Of a stretch of 64,000 nt of DNA, positions 22,981 through 36,197 are shown piece after piece. This DNA is from Hydractinia symbiolongicarpus (Eukaryota > Cnidaria > Hydrozoa > Anthoathecata > Hydractiniidae), in NCBI RefSeq assembly GCF_029227915.1, contig NC_079880.1:1118001-1182000 (forward strand), in the 5' to 3' direction. The notes beneath the pieces were generated by a model that did not search any database, was not told where the DNA came from, and saw only the letters and a program-made list of their open reading frames with translations. The stretch's first letter is position 1. Each line of letters opens with the position of its first letter. The position numbers were made by a program, and so were the translations under genes.

Positions 22981-25900
22981 TAACTTATTTATCTACATTT
23001 TTAAATGAAGCGCTACCACAGCGCCCAGTGTAATCGCTAAGTTCCGGCAATCACGTCAAATTAAGAAGAATGTTATTTCTTGGAGTCCAATTGTCTCATT
23101 TCTTACATTTATCAAGTCACGCCCAAAATCAGTTCAATTAAGTCCCACAGTCAATCGTTTCACTGTTAAAAGCGATACAACCTAGTAATACCGGAAAGAT
23201 ATCATGAAATACATGTTGGTACGAACATGTGACTCACCTGTTGTAACACAAACGGATTTATACTGTTAGAAAGTCAATGAAATTTAGTTTTTGAATCTGT
23301 TGCTATTTCTTCAGCGCGCGATAACGGCTACGATTGGTCCAACAGCACAAAATAACTTATTTGTCTATATTTTTGAATAAATCGCTACCCCAGAGCCCAG
23401 TGTAATCGCTGAGTTCCGGCGATCATGTCAAATTAAGAAGAATGTTATTTCTTGGAGTCCAATTGTCTCACTTATAACATTTATAACGTCACAGTCCAAA
23501 ATCAGTTCAATTATGTGCCACAGTCAATCGTTTCACTGGTAAAAGCGATGCAACCTAGTAATATGAGAAAAATATCGCTAAAAACATGTTGGTACGAATA
23601 TGTGACGCAACCGTTGTAACTGAAGCGGATTGATAACCTTAGAAAGTCAATAAAATGTAGTATTTGAAACTGTCACTATTTCTTCAGCGTGCGCTAAGGG
23701 CTAGGATTGGTCCCACAGTAAAAATTGACTTATTTATCTAAATTCTTAAATGAAGCGCTTCCACAGCGCCCAGTTTTATCGCTGAGTGTCGGCAATGATT
23801 TCAAATTACGAAGAATGTTATTTCTTGGAATCCAATTGTCTCACTTATAACATTTATACGGTCACAGTCCAAAGTCAGTTCAATTAAGTCCCACAGTCAA
23901 TCGTTGCATAGTTAAAAGCGATACAACTTAGTAATCTCGGAAAAAATCACTAAATACATGTTGGTACGAATATGTGACGCAACTGTTGTAGTTAAAACGG
24001 ACTGATACTGTTAGAAAGTCAATAAAATGTAGTATTTGAAACTGTCTCTATTTTTTCAGCGCGCACTAAGGGCTAGGATTAGTCCCACAGTAAAAATTGA
24101 CTTATTTATCTAAATTTTTAAATGAAGCGCTACCACAGCGCCCAGTATTATCGCTGAGTGTCGTTAATCATGTCAAATTAAGAAGAATGTTATTTCTTGG
24201 AAACCAATTGTCTCACTTATAACATTTATAAGGTCACAGTCCAAAGGATTGGTCCCAAAGTAAAAACGACTTATTTATATAAATTTTTAAATGAAGCGCT
24301 ACCACAGCGCCCAGTTTAATCGCTGAGTTCCGGCAATCACGTCAAATTAAGAAGAATGTTATTTCTTGGAGCCCAATTGTCTCACTTATCACATTTATAA
24401 GGTCATAGTCCAAAATCAGTTCAATTAAGTCCCACAGTCAATCGTTTCACTTTTAAAAGCGATACAACTTAGTAATATCTGAAAAAATCCCTAAATACAT
24501 GTTGGTACGAATATCTGACGCAACTGTTGTAGTTGAAATGGACTGACACCGTTAGAAAGTCAATAAAATCTAGTATTTGAAGCTGTTTTGATTTCTTCAG
24601 CGCGCGCTAAGGGCTAGGATTGGTCCCACAGTAAAAATTGACTTATTTATCTAAATTCTTAAATGAAGCGCTTCCACAGCGCCCAGTTTTATCGCTGAGT
24701 GTCGGCAATGATTTCAAATTACGAAGAATGTTATTTCTTGGAATCCAATTGTCTCACTTATAACATTTATACGGTCACAGTCCAAAGTCAGTTCAATTAA
24801 GTCCCACAGTCAATCGTTGCATAGTTAAAAGCGATACAACTTAGTAATCTCGGAAAAAATCACTAAATACATGTTGGTACGAATATGTGACGCAACTGTT
24901 GTAGTTAAAACGGACTGATACTGTTAGAAAGTCAATAAAATGTAGTATTTGAAACTGTCTCTATTTTTTCAGCGCGCACTAAGGGCTAGGATTAGTCCCA
25001 CAGTAAAAATTGACTTATTTATCTAAATTTTTAAATGAAGCGCTACCACAGCGCCCAGTATTATCGCTGAGTGTCGTTAATCATGTCAAATTAAGAAGAA
25101 TGTTATTTCTTGGAAACCAATTGTCTCACTTATAACATTTATAAGGTCACAGTCCAAAGGATTGGTCCCAAAGTAAAAACGACTTATTTATATAAATTTT
25201 TAAATGAAGCGCTACCACAGCGCCCAGTTTAATCGCTGAGTTCCGGCAATCACGTCAAATTAAGAAGAATGTTATTTCTTGGAGCCCAATTGTCTCACTT
25301 ATCACATTTATAAGGTCATAGTCCAAAATCAGTTCAATTAAGTCCCACAGTCAATCGTTTCACTTTTAAAAGCGATACAACTTACTAATATCTGAAAAAA
25401 TCCCTAAATACATGTTGGTACGAATATCTGACGCAACTGTTGTAGTTGAAATGGACTGACACCGTTAGAAAGTCAATAAAATCTAGTATTTGAAACTGTT
25501 TTGATTTCTTCAGCGCGCGCTAAGGGCTAGGATTGGTCCCACAGTAAAAATTGACTTATTTATCTAAATTCTTAAATGAAGCGCTTCCACAGCGCCCAGT
25601 ATTATCGCTGAGTGTCGGCAATGATTTCAAATTACGAAGAATGTTATTTCTTGGAATCCAATTGTCTCACTTATAACATTTATACGGTCACAGTCCAAAG
25701 TCAGTTCAATTAAGTGCCACAGTCAATCGTTTCACTGTTAAAAGCGATGAAACCTGTAATAACAGATAAATATCGCTAAATACATGTTGGTACGAATATG
25801 TGACGCAACCGTTGTAACTGAAGCGGATTGATACCCTTACAAAGTCAATGAAATTTAGTTCTTAAAAGTGTCGCTATTTCTTCGGCGCGCGATAACGGCT

Positions 25901-26789
25901 AGGATTGGTCCCACAGTAAAAATGACTTATTTATCTACATTTTTAAATGAAGCGCTACCACAGCGACCAGTGTAATCGCTGAGTTCCGCAATCACGTCAA
26001 ATTAAGAAGAATGTTATTTCTTGAAGTCCAATTGTCTCATTTCTCACATTTATCAGGTCACAGTCCAAAGTTAGTTCAATTAAGTCCCACAGTCAATCGT
26101 TGCATAGTTAAAAGCGATGAAATCTAGTAACATCAGAAAATTATCGCTAAATACATGTTGCCACTAATATGTGACCCAACCATTGTAACTCAAAGGGACT
26201 GACACTGTTAGAAGGTCAGTGAAATGTAGCATTTGAAACTGTCTCTATTTCTTCAGCGCGCGCTAACGGCTAGGATTCCTCCAACAGTTAAAAAGTGACT
26301 TTTTCATCTTAATTTTCAAATGAAGCGCTACCACATCGCCCATTGTAATCGCTGAGTTGCGGCAATCGTGTCAAATTAAGAAGAATGTTATTTCTTGCAG
26401 CCCAATTGTGTCACCTTTACAATTATCAGATCACAGCCCAAAATCAGTTTAATTAAGTCCCACAGTCAATCGTTTCACTGTTAATAGCGATGCAACCTAG
26501 TAATACCGGAAAGATATCACCAAATACATGTTGGTACAAATATGTGACTCACCTGTTGTAACACAAACGGATTTATACTTTTAGAAAGTCAATGAAATGT
26601 AGTTTTTGAATCTGTCTCTATTTCTTCTGCGCGTCCTAACGCCTACGATTGGTCCCACAGCACAAAATGACTTACTTGTCTACATTTTGAATAAAGGGCT
26701 ACCCCAGCGCCCAGTGTAATCGCTGAGTTCTGGCAATCATGTCAAATTAAGAAGAATGTTATTTCTTGGAGTCCAATTGTCTCACTTAT
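22720..26789 (+). repeat. HOR with 913 bp internal tandem, copy 1
   Basis: Units start at 22981, 23353, 23726, 24098 (short), 24267, 24639, 25011 (short), 25180, 25552, 25923, 26296 and 26668. Inside it a triplet of 372 + 169 + 372 bp repeats at exactly 913 bp (23726, 24639, 25552), marked by AAATTCTTAAATGAAGCGC and GTCGGCAATGATTTC. From about 22735 the block recurs 4057 bp downstream. After 25552 the offset drops to 3144 bp, because the second copy has one 913 bp triplet fewer. Confidence 0.9.
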
Positions 26790-29700
26790 CACATTTATAA
26801 GGTCATAGTCCAAAATCAGTTCAATTAAGTCCCACAGTCAATCGTTTCACTGTTAAAAACGATACAACTTAGTAATCTCGGAAAAAATCACTAAATACAT
26901 GTTGGTACGAATATGTGACACAACCGTTGTAACAGAAGCGGATTGATACCGTTTCAAAGTCAATGAAATGTAGTTCTTAAAAGTGTCGCTATTTCTTCAG
27001 CGAGCGATAACGGCTAGGATTGGTCCCACAGTAAAAATAACTTATTTATCTACATTTTTAAATGAAGCGCTACCACAGCGCCCAGTGTAATCGCTAAGTT
27101 CCGGCAATCACGTCAAATTAAGAAGAATGTTATTTCTTGGAGTCCAATTGTCTCATTTCTTACATTTATCAGGTCACGCCCAAAATCAGTTCAATTAAGT
27201 CCCACAGTCAATCGTTTCACTGTTAAAAGCGATACAACCTAGTAATACCGGAAAGATATCATGAAATACATGTTGGTACGAACATGTGACTCACATGTTG
27301 TAACACAAACGGATTTATACTGTTAGAAAGTCAATGAAATTTAGTTTTTGAATCTGTTGCTATTTCTTCAGCGCGCGATAACGGCTACGATTGGTCCAAC
27401 AGCACAAAATAACTTATTTGTCTATATTTTTGAATAAATCGCTACCCCAGAGCCCAGTGTAATCGCTGAGTTCCGGCGATCATGTCAAATTAAGAAGAAT
27501 GTTTTTTCTTGGAGTCCAATTGTTTCACTTATAACATTTATAACGTCACAGTCCAAAATCAGTTCAATTATGTGCCACAGTCAATCGTTTCACTGGTAAA
27601 AGCGATGCAACCTAGTAATATGAGAAAAATATCGCTAAAAACATGTTGGTACGAATATGTGACGCAACCGTTGTAACTGAAGCGGATTGATAACCTTAGA
27701 AAGTCAATAAAATGTAGTATTTGAAACTGTCACTATTTCTTCAGCGTGCGCTAAGGGCTAGGATTGGTCCCACAGTAAAAATTGACTTATTTATCTAAAT
27801 TCTTAAATGAAGCGCTTCCACAGCGCCCAGTATTATCGCTGAGTGTCGGCAATGATTTCAAATTACGAAGAATGTTATTTCTTGGAATCCAATTGTCTCA
27901 CTTATAACATTTATACGGTCACAGTCCAAAGTCAGTTCAATTAAGTCCCACAGTCAATCGTTGCATAGTTAAAAGCGATACAACTTAGTAATCTCGGAAA
28001 AAATTACTAAATACATGTTGGTACGAATATGTGACGCAACTGTTGTAGTTAAAACGGACTGATACTGTTAGAAAGTCAATAAAATGTAGTATTTGAAACT
28101 GTCTCTATTTTTTCAGCGCGCACTAAGGGCTAGGATTAGTCCCACAGTAAAAATTGACTTATTTATCTAAATTTTTAAATGAAGCGCTACCACAGCGCCC
28201 AGTATTATCACTGAGTGTCGTTAATCATGTCAAATTAAGAAGAATGTTATTTCTTGGAAACCAATTGTCTCACTTATAACATTTATAAAGTCACAGTCCA
28301 AAGGATTGGTCCCAAAGTAAAAACGACTTATTTATATAAATTTTTAAATGAAGCGCTACCACAGCGCCCAGTTTAATCGCTGAGTTCCGGCAATCACGTC
28401 AAATTAAGAAGAATGTTATTTCTTGGAGCCAAATTGTCTCACTTATCACATTTATAAGGTCATAGTCCAAAATCAGTTCAATTAAGTCCCACAGTCAATC
28501 GTTTCACTTTTAAAAGCGATACAACTTAGTAATATCGGAAAAAATCCCTAAATACATGTTGGTACGAATATCTGACGCAACTGTTGTAGTTGAAATGGAC
28601 TGACACCGTTAGAAAGTCAATAAAATGTAGTATTTGAAACTGTTTTGATTTCTTCAGCGCGCGCTAAGGGCTAGGATTGGTCCCACAGTAAAAATTGACT
28701 TATTTATCTAAATTCTTAAATGAAGCGCTTCCACAGCGCCCAGTATTATCGCTGAGTGTCGGCAATGATTTCAAATTACGAAGAATGTTATTTCTTGGAA
28801 TCCAATTGTCTCACTTATAACATTTATACGGTCACAGTCCAAAGTCAGTTCAATTAAGTGCCACAGTCAATCGTTTCACTGTTAAAAGCGATGAAACCTG
28901 TAATAACAGATAAATATCGCTAAATACATGTTGGTACGAATATGTGACGCAACCGTTGTAACTGAAGCGGATTGATACCCTTACAAAGTCAATGAAATTT
29001 AGTTCTTAAAAGTGTCGCTATTTCTTTGGCGCGCGATAACGGCTAGGATTGGTCCCACAGTAAAAATGACTTATTTATCTACATTTTTAAATGAAGCGCT
29101 ACCACAGCGACCAGTGTAATCGCTGAGTTCCGCAATCACGTCAAATTAAGAAGAATGTTATTTCTTGAAGTCCAATTGTCTCATTTCTCACATTTATCAG
29201 GTCACAGTCCAAAGTTAGTTCAATTAAGTCCCACAGTCAATCGTTGCATAGTTAAAAGCGATGAAATCTAGTAACATCAGAAAATTATCGCTAAATACAT
29301 GTTGGCACGAATATGTGACCCAACCATTGTAACTCAAAGGGACTGACACTGTTAGAAGGTCAGTGAAATGTAGCATTTGAAACTGTCTCTATTTCTTCAG
29401 CGCGCGCTAACGGCTAGGATTCCTCCAACAGTTAAAAAGTGACTTTTTCATCTTAATTTTCAAATGAAGCGCTACCACATCGCCCATTGTAATCGCTGAG
29501 TTGCGGCAATCGTGTCAAATTAAGAAGAATGTTATTTCTTGCAGCCCAATTGTGTCACCTTTACAATTATCAGATCACAGCCCAAAATCAGTTTAATTAA
29601 GTCCCACAGTCAATCGTTTCACTGTTAATAGCGATGCAACCTAGTAATACCGGAAAGATATCACCAAATACATGTTGGTACAAATATGTGACTCACCTGT

Positions 29701-29984
29701 TGTAACACAAACGGATTTATACTTTTAGAAAGTCAATGAAATGTAGTTTTTGAATCTGTCTCTATTTCTTCTGCGCGTCCTAACGCCTACGATTGGTCCC
29801 ACAGCACAAAATGACTTACTTGTCTACATTTTGAATAAAGCGCTACCCCAGCGCCCAGTGTAATCGCTGAGTTCTGGCAATCATGTCAAATTAAGAAGAA
29901 TGTTATTTCTTGGAGTCCAATTGTCTCACTTATCACATTTATAAGGTCATAGTCCAAAATCAGTTCAATTAAGTCCCACAGTCT
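26790..29984 (+). repeat. HOR with 913 bp internal tandem, copy 2
   Basis: Units start at 27038, 27410, 27783, 28155 (short), 28324, 28696, 29067, 29440 and 29812. They match copy 1 at 4057 bp (27038-28696) and then 3144 bp (29067-29812). Shared private marks include ACCGTTTCAAAG at 22891/26948, GGCGATCATG at 23419/27476, GAAACCTGTAATAACAG near 25750/28893 and CTTTACAATTATCAG near 26412/29556. Similarity ends near 29984, where this copy has CAGTCTATCG. Confidence 0.9.
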
Positions 29985-30182
29985 ATCGTTTCACTGTTAA
30001 AAGCGATACAACTTAGTAATCTCGGAAAAAATCACTAAATACATGTTGGTACGAATATGTGACGCAACTGTTGTAGTTGAAACGGACTGATACCGTTAGA
30101 AAGTCAATAAAATGTAGTATTTGAAACTGTCTCTATTTTTTCAGCGCGCGCTAAGGGCTAGGATTAGTCCCACAGTAAAAAT

Positions 30183-32548
30183 TGACTTATTTATATAAAT
30201 TTTTAAATGAAGCGCTACCACAGCGCCCAGTATTATCGCTGAGTGTCGTTAATCATGTCAAATTAAGAAGAATGTTATTTCTTGGAAACCAATTGTCTCA
30301 CTTATAATATTTATAAGGTCACAGTCTAAAGGAATGGTCCCAAAGTAAAAATGACTTATTTATTTAAATTTTTAAATGAAGCGCTACCACAGCGCCCAGT
30401 TTAATCGCTGAGTTCCGGCAATCACGTCAAATTAAGAAGAATGTTATTTCTTGGAGACCAATTGTCTCACTTATCACATTTATAAGGTCATAGTCCAAAA
30501 TCAGTTCAATTAAGTCCCACAGTCAATCGTTTCACTTTTAAAAGCGATACAACTTAGTAATATCGGAAAAAATCTGTAAATACATGTTGGTACGAATATG
30601 TGACGCAACTGTTGTAGTTGAAATGGACTGACACCGTTAGAAAGTCAATAAAATGTAGTATTTGAAACTGTCTTGATTTCTTCAGCGCGCGGTAAGGGCT
30701 AGGATTGGTCCCACAGTAAAAATTGACTTATTTATCTAAAATTTTAAATGAAGCGCTACCACAGCGCCCAGTATAATCGCTGAGTTTCGGCAATCATGTC
30801 AAACTAAGAAGAATGTTATTTCTTGGAGTCCAATTGTCTCACTTATCACATTTATAAGGTCATAGTCCAAAATCAGTTCAATTAAGTCCCACAGTATATC
30901 GTTTCACTGTTAAAAGCGATACAACTTAGTAATCTCGGAAAAAATCACTAAATACATGTTGGTACGAATATGTGACGCAACTGTTGTAGTTGAAACGTAC
31001 TGATACCGTTAGAAAGTCAATAAAATGTAGTATGTGAAACTGTCTCTATTTTTTCAGCGCGCTCTAAGGGCTAGGATTGGTCCCACAGTAAAAATTGACT
31101 TATTTATCTAAGTTTTTAAATGAAGCGCTACCACAGCGCCCAGTATTATCGCTGAGTGTCGTTAATCATGTCAAATTAAGAAGAATGTTATTTCTTGGAA
31201 ACCAATTGTCTCACTTATAACATTTATAAGGCCACAGTCCAAAGGATTGGTCTCAAAGTAAAAATGACTTATTTATCTAAATTTTTAAATGAAGCGCTAC
31301 CACAGCGCCCAGTATAATCGCTGTGTTCCGGCAATCACGTCAAATTAAGAAGAATGTTATTTCTTGGAGCCCAATTGTCTCACTTATCACATTTATAAGG
31401 TCATAGTCCAAAATCAGTTCAATTAAGTCCCACAGTCAATCGTTTCACTTTTAAAAGCGATACAACTTAGTAATATCGGAAAAAATCCGTAAATACATGT
31501 TGGTACGAATATGTGACGCAACTGTTGTAGTTGAAATGGACTGACACCGTTAGAAAGTCAATGAAATGTAGTATTTGAAACTGTCTTGATTTCTTCAGCG
31601 CGCGGTATGGGCTAGGATTGGTCCCACAGTAAAAATTGACTTATTTATCTAAAATTTTAAATGAAGCGCTACCACAGCGCCCAGTATAATCGCTGAGTTT
31701 CGGCAATCATGTCAAACTAAGAAGAATGTTATTTCTTGGAGTCCAATTGTCTCACTTATCACATTTATAAGGTCATAGTCCAAAATCAGTTCAATTAAGT
31801 CCCACAGTATATCGTTTCACTGTTAAAAGCGATACAACTTAGTAATCTCGGAAAAAATCACTAAATACATGTTGGTACGAATATGTGACGCAACTGTTGT
31901 AGTTGAAACGTACTGATACCGTTAGAAAGTCAATAAAATGTAGTATGTGAAACTGTCTCTATTTTTTCAGCGCGCTCTAAGGGCTAGGATTGGTCCCACA
32001 GTAAAAATTGACTTATTTATCTAAGTTTTTAAATGAAGCGCTACCACAGCGCCCAGTATTATCGCTGAGTGTCGTTAATCATGTCAAATTAAGAAGAATG
32101 TTATTTCTTGGAAACCAATTGTCTCACTTATAACATTTATAAGGCCACAGTCCAAAGGATTGGTCTCAAAGTAAAAATGACTTATTTATCTAAATTTTTA
32201 AATGAAGCGCTACCACAGCGCCCAGTATAATCGCTGAGTTCCGGCAATCACGTCAAATTAAGAAGAATGTTATTTCTTGGAGCCCAATTGTCTCACTTAT
32301 CACATTTATAAGGTCATAGTCCAAAATCAGTTCAATTAAGTCCCACAGTCAATCGTTTCACTTTTAAAAGCGATACAACTTAGTATTATCGGAAAAAATC
32401 CCTAAATACATGTTGGTACGAATATGTGACGCAACCGTTGTAACTGAAGCGGATTAATACCGTTAGAAAGTCAATGAAATATAGTTTTTGAAACAGTCGC
32501 AATTTCGTCACCGCGCAATAACGGCTAGGATTGGTCCCACAGTAAAAA
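30183..32548 (+). repeat. 913 bp triplet in tandem (about 2.6 copies)
   Basis: Units start at 30183 (short), 30352, 30724, 31096 (short), 31265, 31637, 32009 (short) and 32178. The short units are spaced exactly 913 bp apart. 30724-31636 and 31637-32548 share TCTAAAATTTTAAATG, CAGTATATCG, GAAACGTACTG, ATGTGAAACTG and GGCCACAGTCC. The first short unit has CAGTCTAAAGGAATGG, a variant of the usual join. The unit at 32178 switches in its 3' part to a CCGTTGTAACTGAAG type. Confidence 0.9.
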
Positions 32549-35500
32549 TGACTTATTTATCTAAATTTTTAAAAGAAGCGCTACCACAGCGCCCAGTGTA
32601 ATCGCTGAGTTCCAGCAATCATGTCAATTTAAGAAGAATGTTATTTCTTGGAGTCCAATGGTCTCATTTATCACATTTATCAGGTCACAGTCCAAAGTTA
32701 GTTCAATTAAGTCCCACAGTCAATCGTTGCATAGTTAAAAGCGATGAAATCTAGTAACATCAGAGAAATATCGCTAAATACATGTTGGTACGAATATGTG
32801 ACCCAACCATTGTAACTCAAACGAACTGACACTGTTAGAAAGTCAGTGAAATGTAGCATTTGAAACTGTCTCTATTTCTTCAGCGCACGCTAACGGCTAG
32901 GATTCCTCCAACAGTTAAAAAGTGACTTTTTCATCTTAATTTTCAAATGAAGCGCTACCACATCGCCCATTGTAATCGCTGAGTTGCGGCAATCATGTCA
33001 AATTAAGAAGAATGTTATTTGTTGGAGTCCAATTGTCTCACTTATAACATTTTTTAACGTCACAGTCCAAAATCAGTTCAATTATGTGCCACAATCAGTC
33101 GTTTCACTGGTAAAAGCGATGCAACCTAGTAATATGAGAAAAATATCGCTAAATACATGATGGTACGAATATGTGACGCAACCGTTGTAACTGAAGCGAA
33201 TTGATACCCTTAGAAATTCAATGAAATGTAGTTTTTGAATCTGTCTCTATTTCTTCTGCGCGTCCTAACGCCTACGATTGGTCCCACAGCACAAAATGAC
33301 TTACTTGTCTACATTTTGAATAAAGCGCTACCCCAGCGCCCAGTGAAATCGCTGAGTTCTGGCAATCATGTCAAATTAAGAAGAATGTTATTTCTTTGAG
33401 TCCAATTGTCTCACTTATCACATTTATAAGGTCATAGTCCAAAATCAGTTCAATTAAGTCCCACAGTCTATCGTTTCACTGTTAAAAGCGATACAACTTA
33501 GTAATCTCGGAAAAAATCACTAAATACATGTTGGTACGAATATGTGACGCAACTGTTGTAGTTGAAACGGACTGATACCGTTAGAAAGTCAATGAAATGT
33601 AGTATTTGAAACTGTCTCTATTTCTTCAGCGCGCGCTAAGGGCTAGGATTGGTCCCACAGTAAAAATTGACTTATTTATGTAAGTTTTTAAATGAAGCGC
33701 TACCACAGCGCCCAATATTATCGCTGAGTGTTGTTAATCATGTCAAATTAAGAAGAATGTTATTTCTTGGAAACCAATTGTCTCACTTATAACATTTATA
33801 AGGTCACAGTCCAAAGGATTGGTCCCAAAGTAAAAATGACTTATTTATCTAAATTTTTAAATGAAGCGCTACCATAGCGCCCAGTGTAATCGCTGAGTTC
33901 CGGCAATCACGTCAAGTAAGAAGAATGTTATTTCTTGGAGCCCTATTGTCTCACTTATCACATTTATAAGGTCATAGTCCAAAATCAGTTCAATTAAGTC
34001 CCACAGTCAATCGTTTCACTTTTAAAAGCGATACAACTTAGTAATATCGGAAAAAATCCCTAAATACATGTTGGTACGAATGTGTGACGCAACTGTTGTA
34101 GTTGAAACGGACTGACACCGTTAGAAAGTCAATAAAATGTAGTATTTGAAACTGTCTTGATTTCTTCAGCGCGCGCTAAGGGCTAGGATTGGTCCCACAG
34201 TAAAAATGACTTATTTATCTAAATTTTTAAATGAAGCGCTACCACAGCGCCCAGTGTAATCGCTGAGTTCCGGCAATCATGTCAAATTAAGAAGAATGTT
34301 ATTTCTTGGAGTCCAATGGTCTCATTTATCACATTTATCAGGTCACAGTCCAAAGTTAGTTCAATTAAGTCCCACAGTCAATCGTTGCATAGTTAAAAGC
34401 GATGAAATCTAGTAACATCAGAGAAATATCGCTAAATACATGTTGGTACGAATATGTGACCCAACCATTGTAACTCAAACGGGCTGACACTGTTAGAAAG
34501 TCAGTGAAATGTAGCATTTGAAACTGTCTCTATTTCTTCAGCGCACGCTAACGGCTAGGATTCCTCCAACAGTTAAAAAGTGACTTTTTCATCTTAATTT
34601 TCAAATGAAGCGTCAAATTAAGAAGAATGTTATTTCTTGGAAACCAATTGTCTCACTTATAACATTTATAAGGTCACAGTCCAAAGGATTGGTCCCACTG
34701 TAAAAATGACTTATTTATCTAAATTTTTAAATGAAGCGCTACCACAGCGCCCAGTGTAATCGCTGAGTTCCGGCAATCATGTCAAATTAAGAAGAATGTT
34801 ATTTCTTGGAGTCCAATGGTATCATTTATCACATTTATCAGGTCACAGTCCAAAGTTAGTTCAATTAAGTCCCACAGTCAATCGTTGCATAGTTAAAAGC
34901 GATGAAATCTAGTAACATCAGAGAAATATCGCTAAATATATGTTGGTACGAATATGTGACCCAACCATTGCAACTCAAACGGACTGACACTGTTAGAAAG
35001 TCAGTGAAATGTAGCATTTGAAACTGTCTCTATTTCTTCAGCGCACGCTAACGGCTAGGATTCCTCCAACAGTTAAAAAGTGATTTTTTCATCTTAATTT
35101 TTAAATGAAGCGCTACCACAGCGCCCAGTATAATCGCTGAGTTTCGGCACTCATGTCAAACTAAGAAGAATGTTATTTCTTGGAATCCAATTGTCTCACT
35201 TATAACATTTATAAGGTCACAGTGCAAAATCAGTTCAATTAAGTGCCACAGTCAATCGTTTCACTGTTAAATGCAATGCAACCTAGTAATGTGAGAAAAA
35301 TATCGCTAAATACATGTTGGTACGAATATGTGACGCAACCGTTGTAACTGAAGCGGATTAATACCGTTAGAAAGTCAATGAAATATAGTTTTTGGAGCAG
35401 TCGCAATTTCTTCACCGCGGAATAACGGTTAGGATTGGTCCCACAGTAAAAATGACTTATTTATCTAAATTTTTAAATGAAGCGCTACCACAGCGCCCAG

Positions 35501-36197
35501 TGTAATCGCTGAGTTCCGGCAATCATGTCAAATAAAGAAGAATGTTATTTGTTGGAGTCCAGTTGTCTCACTTATAACATTTTTTAACGTCACAGTCCAA
35601 AATCAGTTCAATTATGTGCCACAATCAATCGTTTCACTGGTAAAAGCGATGCAACCTAGTAATATGAGAAAAATATCGCTAAATACATGATGGTACGAAT
35701 ATGTGACGCAACCATTGTAACTGAAGCGAATTGATACCCTTAGAAAGTCAATGAAATGTAATTTTTGAATCTGTCTCTATTTCTTCTGCGCGTCCTAACG
35801 CCTACGATTGGTCCCACAGCACAAAATGACTTACTTGTCTACATTTTGAATAAAGCGCTACCCCAGCGCCCAGTGTAATCGCTGAGTTCTGGCAATCATG
35901 TCAAATTAAGAAGAATGTTATTTCTTGGAGTCCAATTGTCTCACTTATCACATTTATAAGGTCATAGTCCAAAATCAGTTCAATTAAGTCCCACAGTCTA
36001 TCGTTTCACTGTTAAAAGCGATACAACTTAGTAATCTCGGAAAAAATCACTAAATACATGTTGGTACGAATATGTGACGCAACTGTTGTAGTTGAAACGG
36101 TCTGATACCGTTAGAAAGTCAATAAAATGTAGTATTTGAAACTGTCTCTATTTCTTCAGCGCGCGCTAAGGGCTAGGATTGGTCCCACAGTAAAAAT
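32549..36197 (+). repeat. Mixed satellite units, no single HOR period
   Basis: Units start at 32549, 32923, 33297, 33668 (short), 33837, 34207, 34581 (126 bp), 34707, 35081, 35453 and 35827. Types recur: 32549, 34207 and 34707 share CCAATGGTCTCATTTATC and GATGAAATCTAGTAACATC; 33297 and 35827 share the TTACTTGTCTACATTTTG start and CAGTCTATCG. The spacing is irregular because short units and hybrids are interspersed. The unit at 35453 starts as a common type and continues with TTTGTTGGAGTCC, which elsewhere follows the TTTTTCATCTT start, so it is another hybrid. Confidence 0.88.
34581..34706 (+). repeat. Doubly deleted 126 bp unit
   Basis: The unit opens with TGACTTTTTCATCTTAATT, reaches AAATGAAGCG and jumps directly to TCAAATTAAGAAG, losing 43 bp that include the AGCGC arm. 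It then carries the 202 bp deletion with the CCAAAGGATTGGTCCC join. It is a fusion of the TTTTTCATCTT unit type with a 169 bp short unit. It uniquely has CCCACTG after the join. A second copy lies at 46702. Confidence 0.9.
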
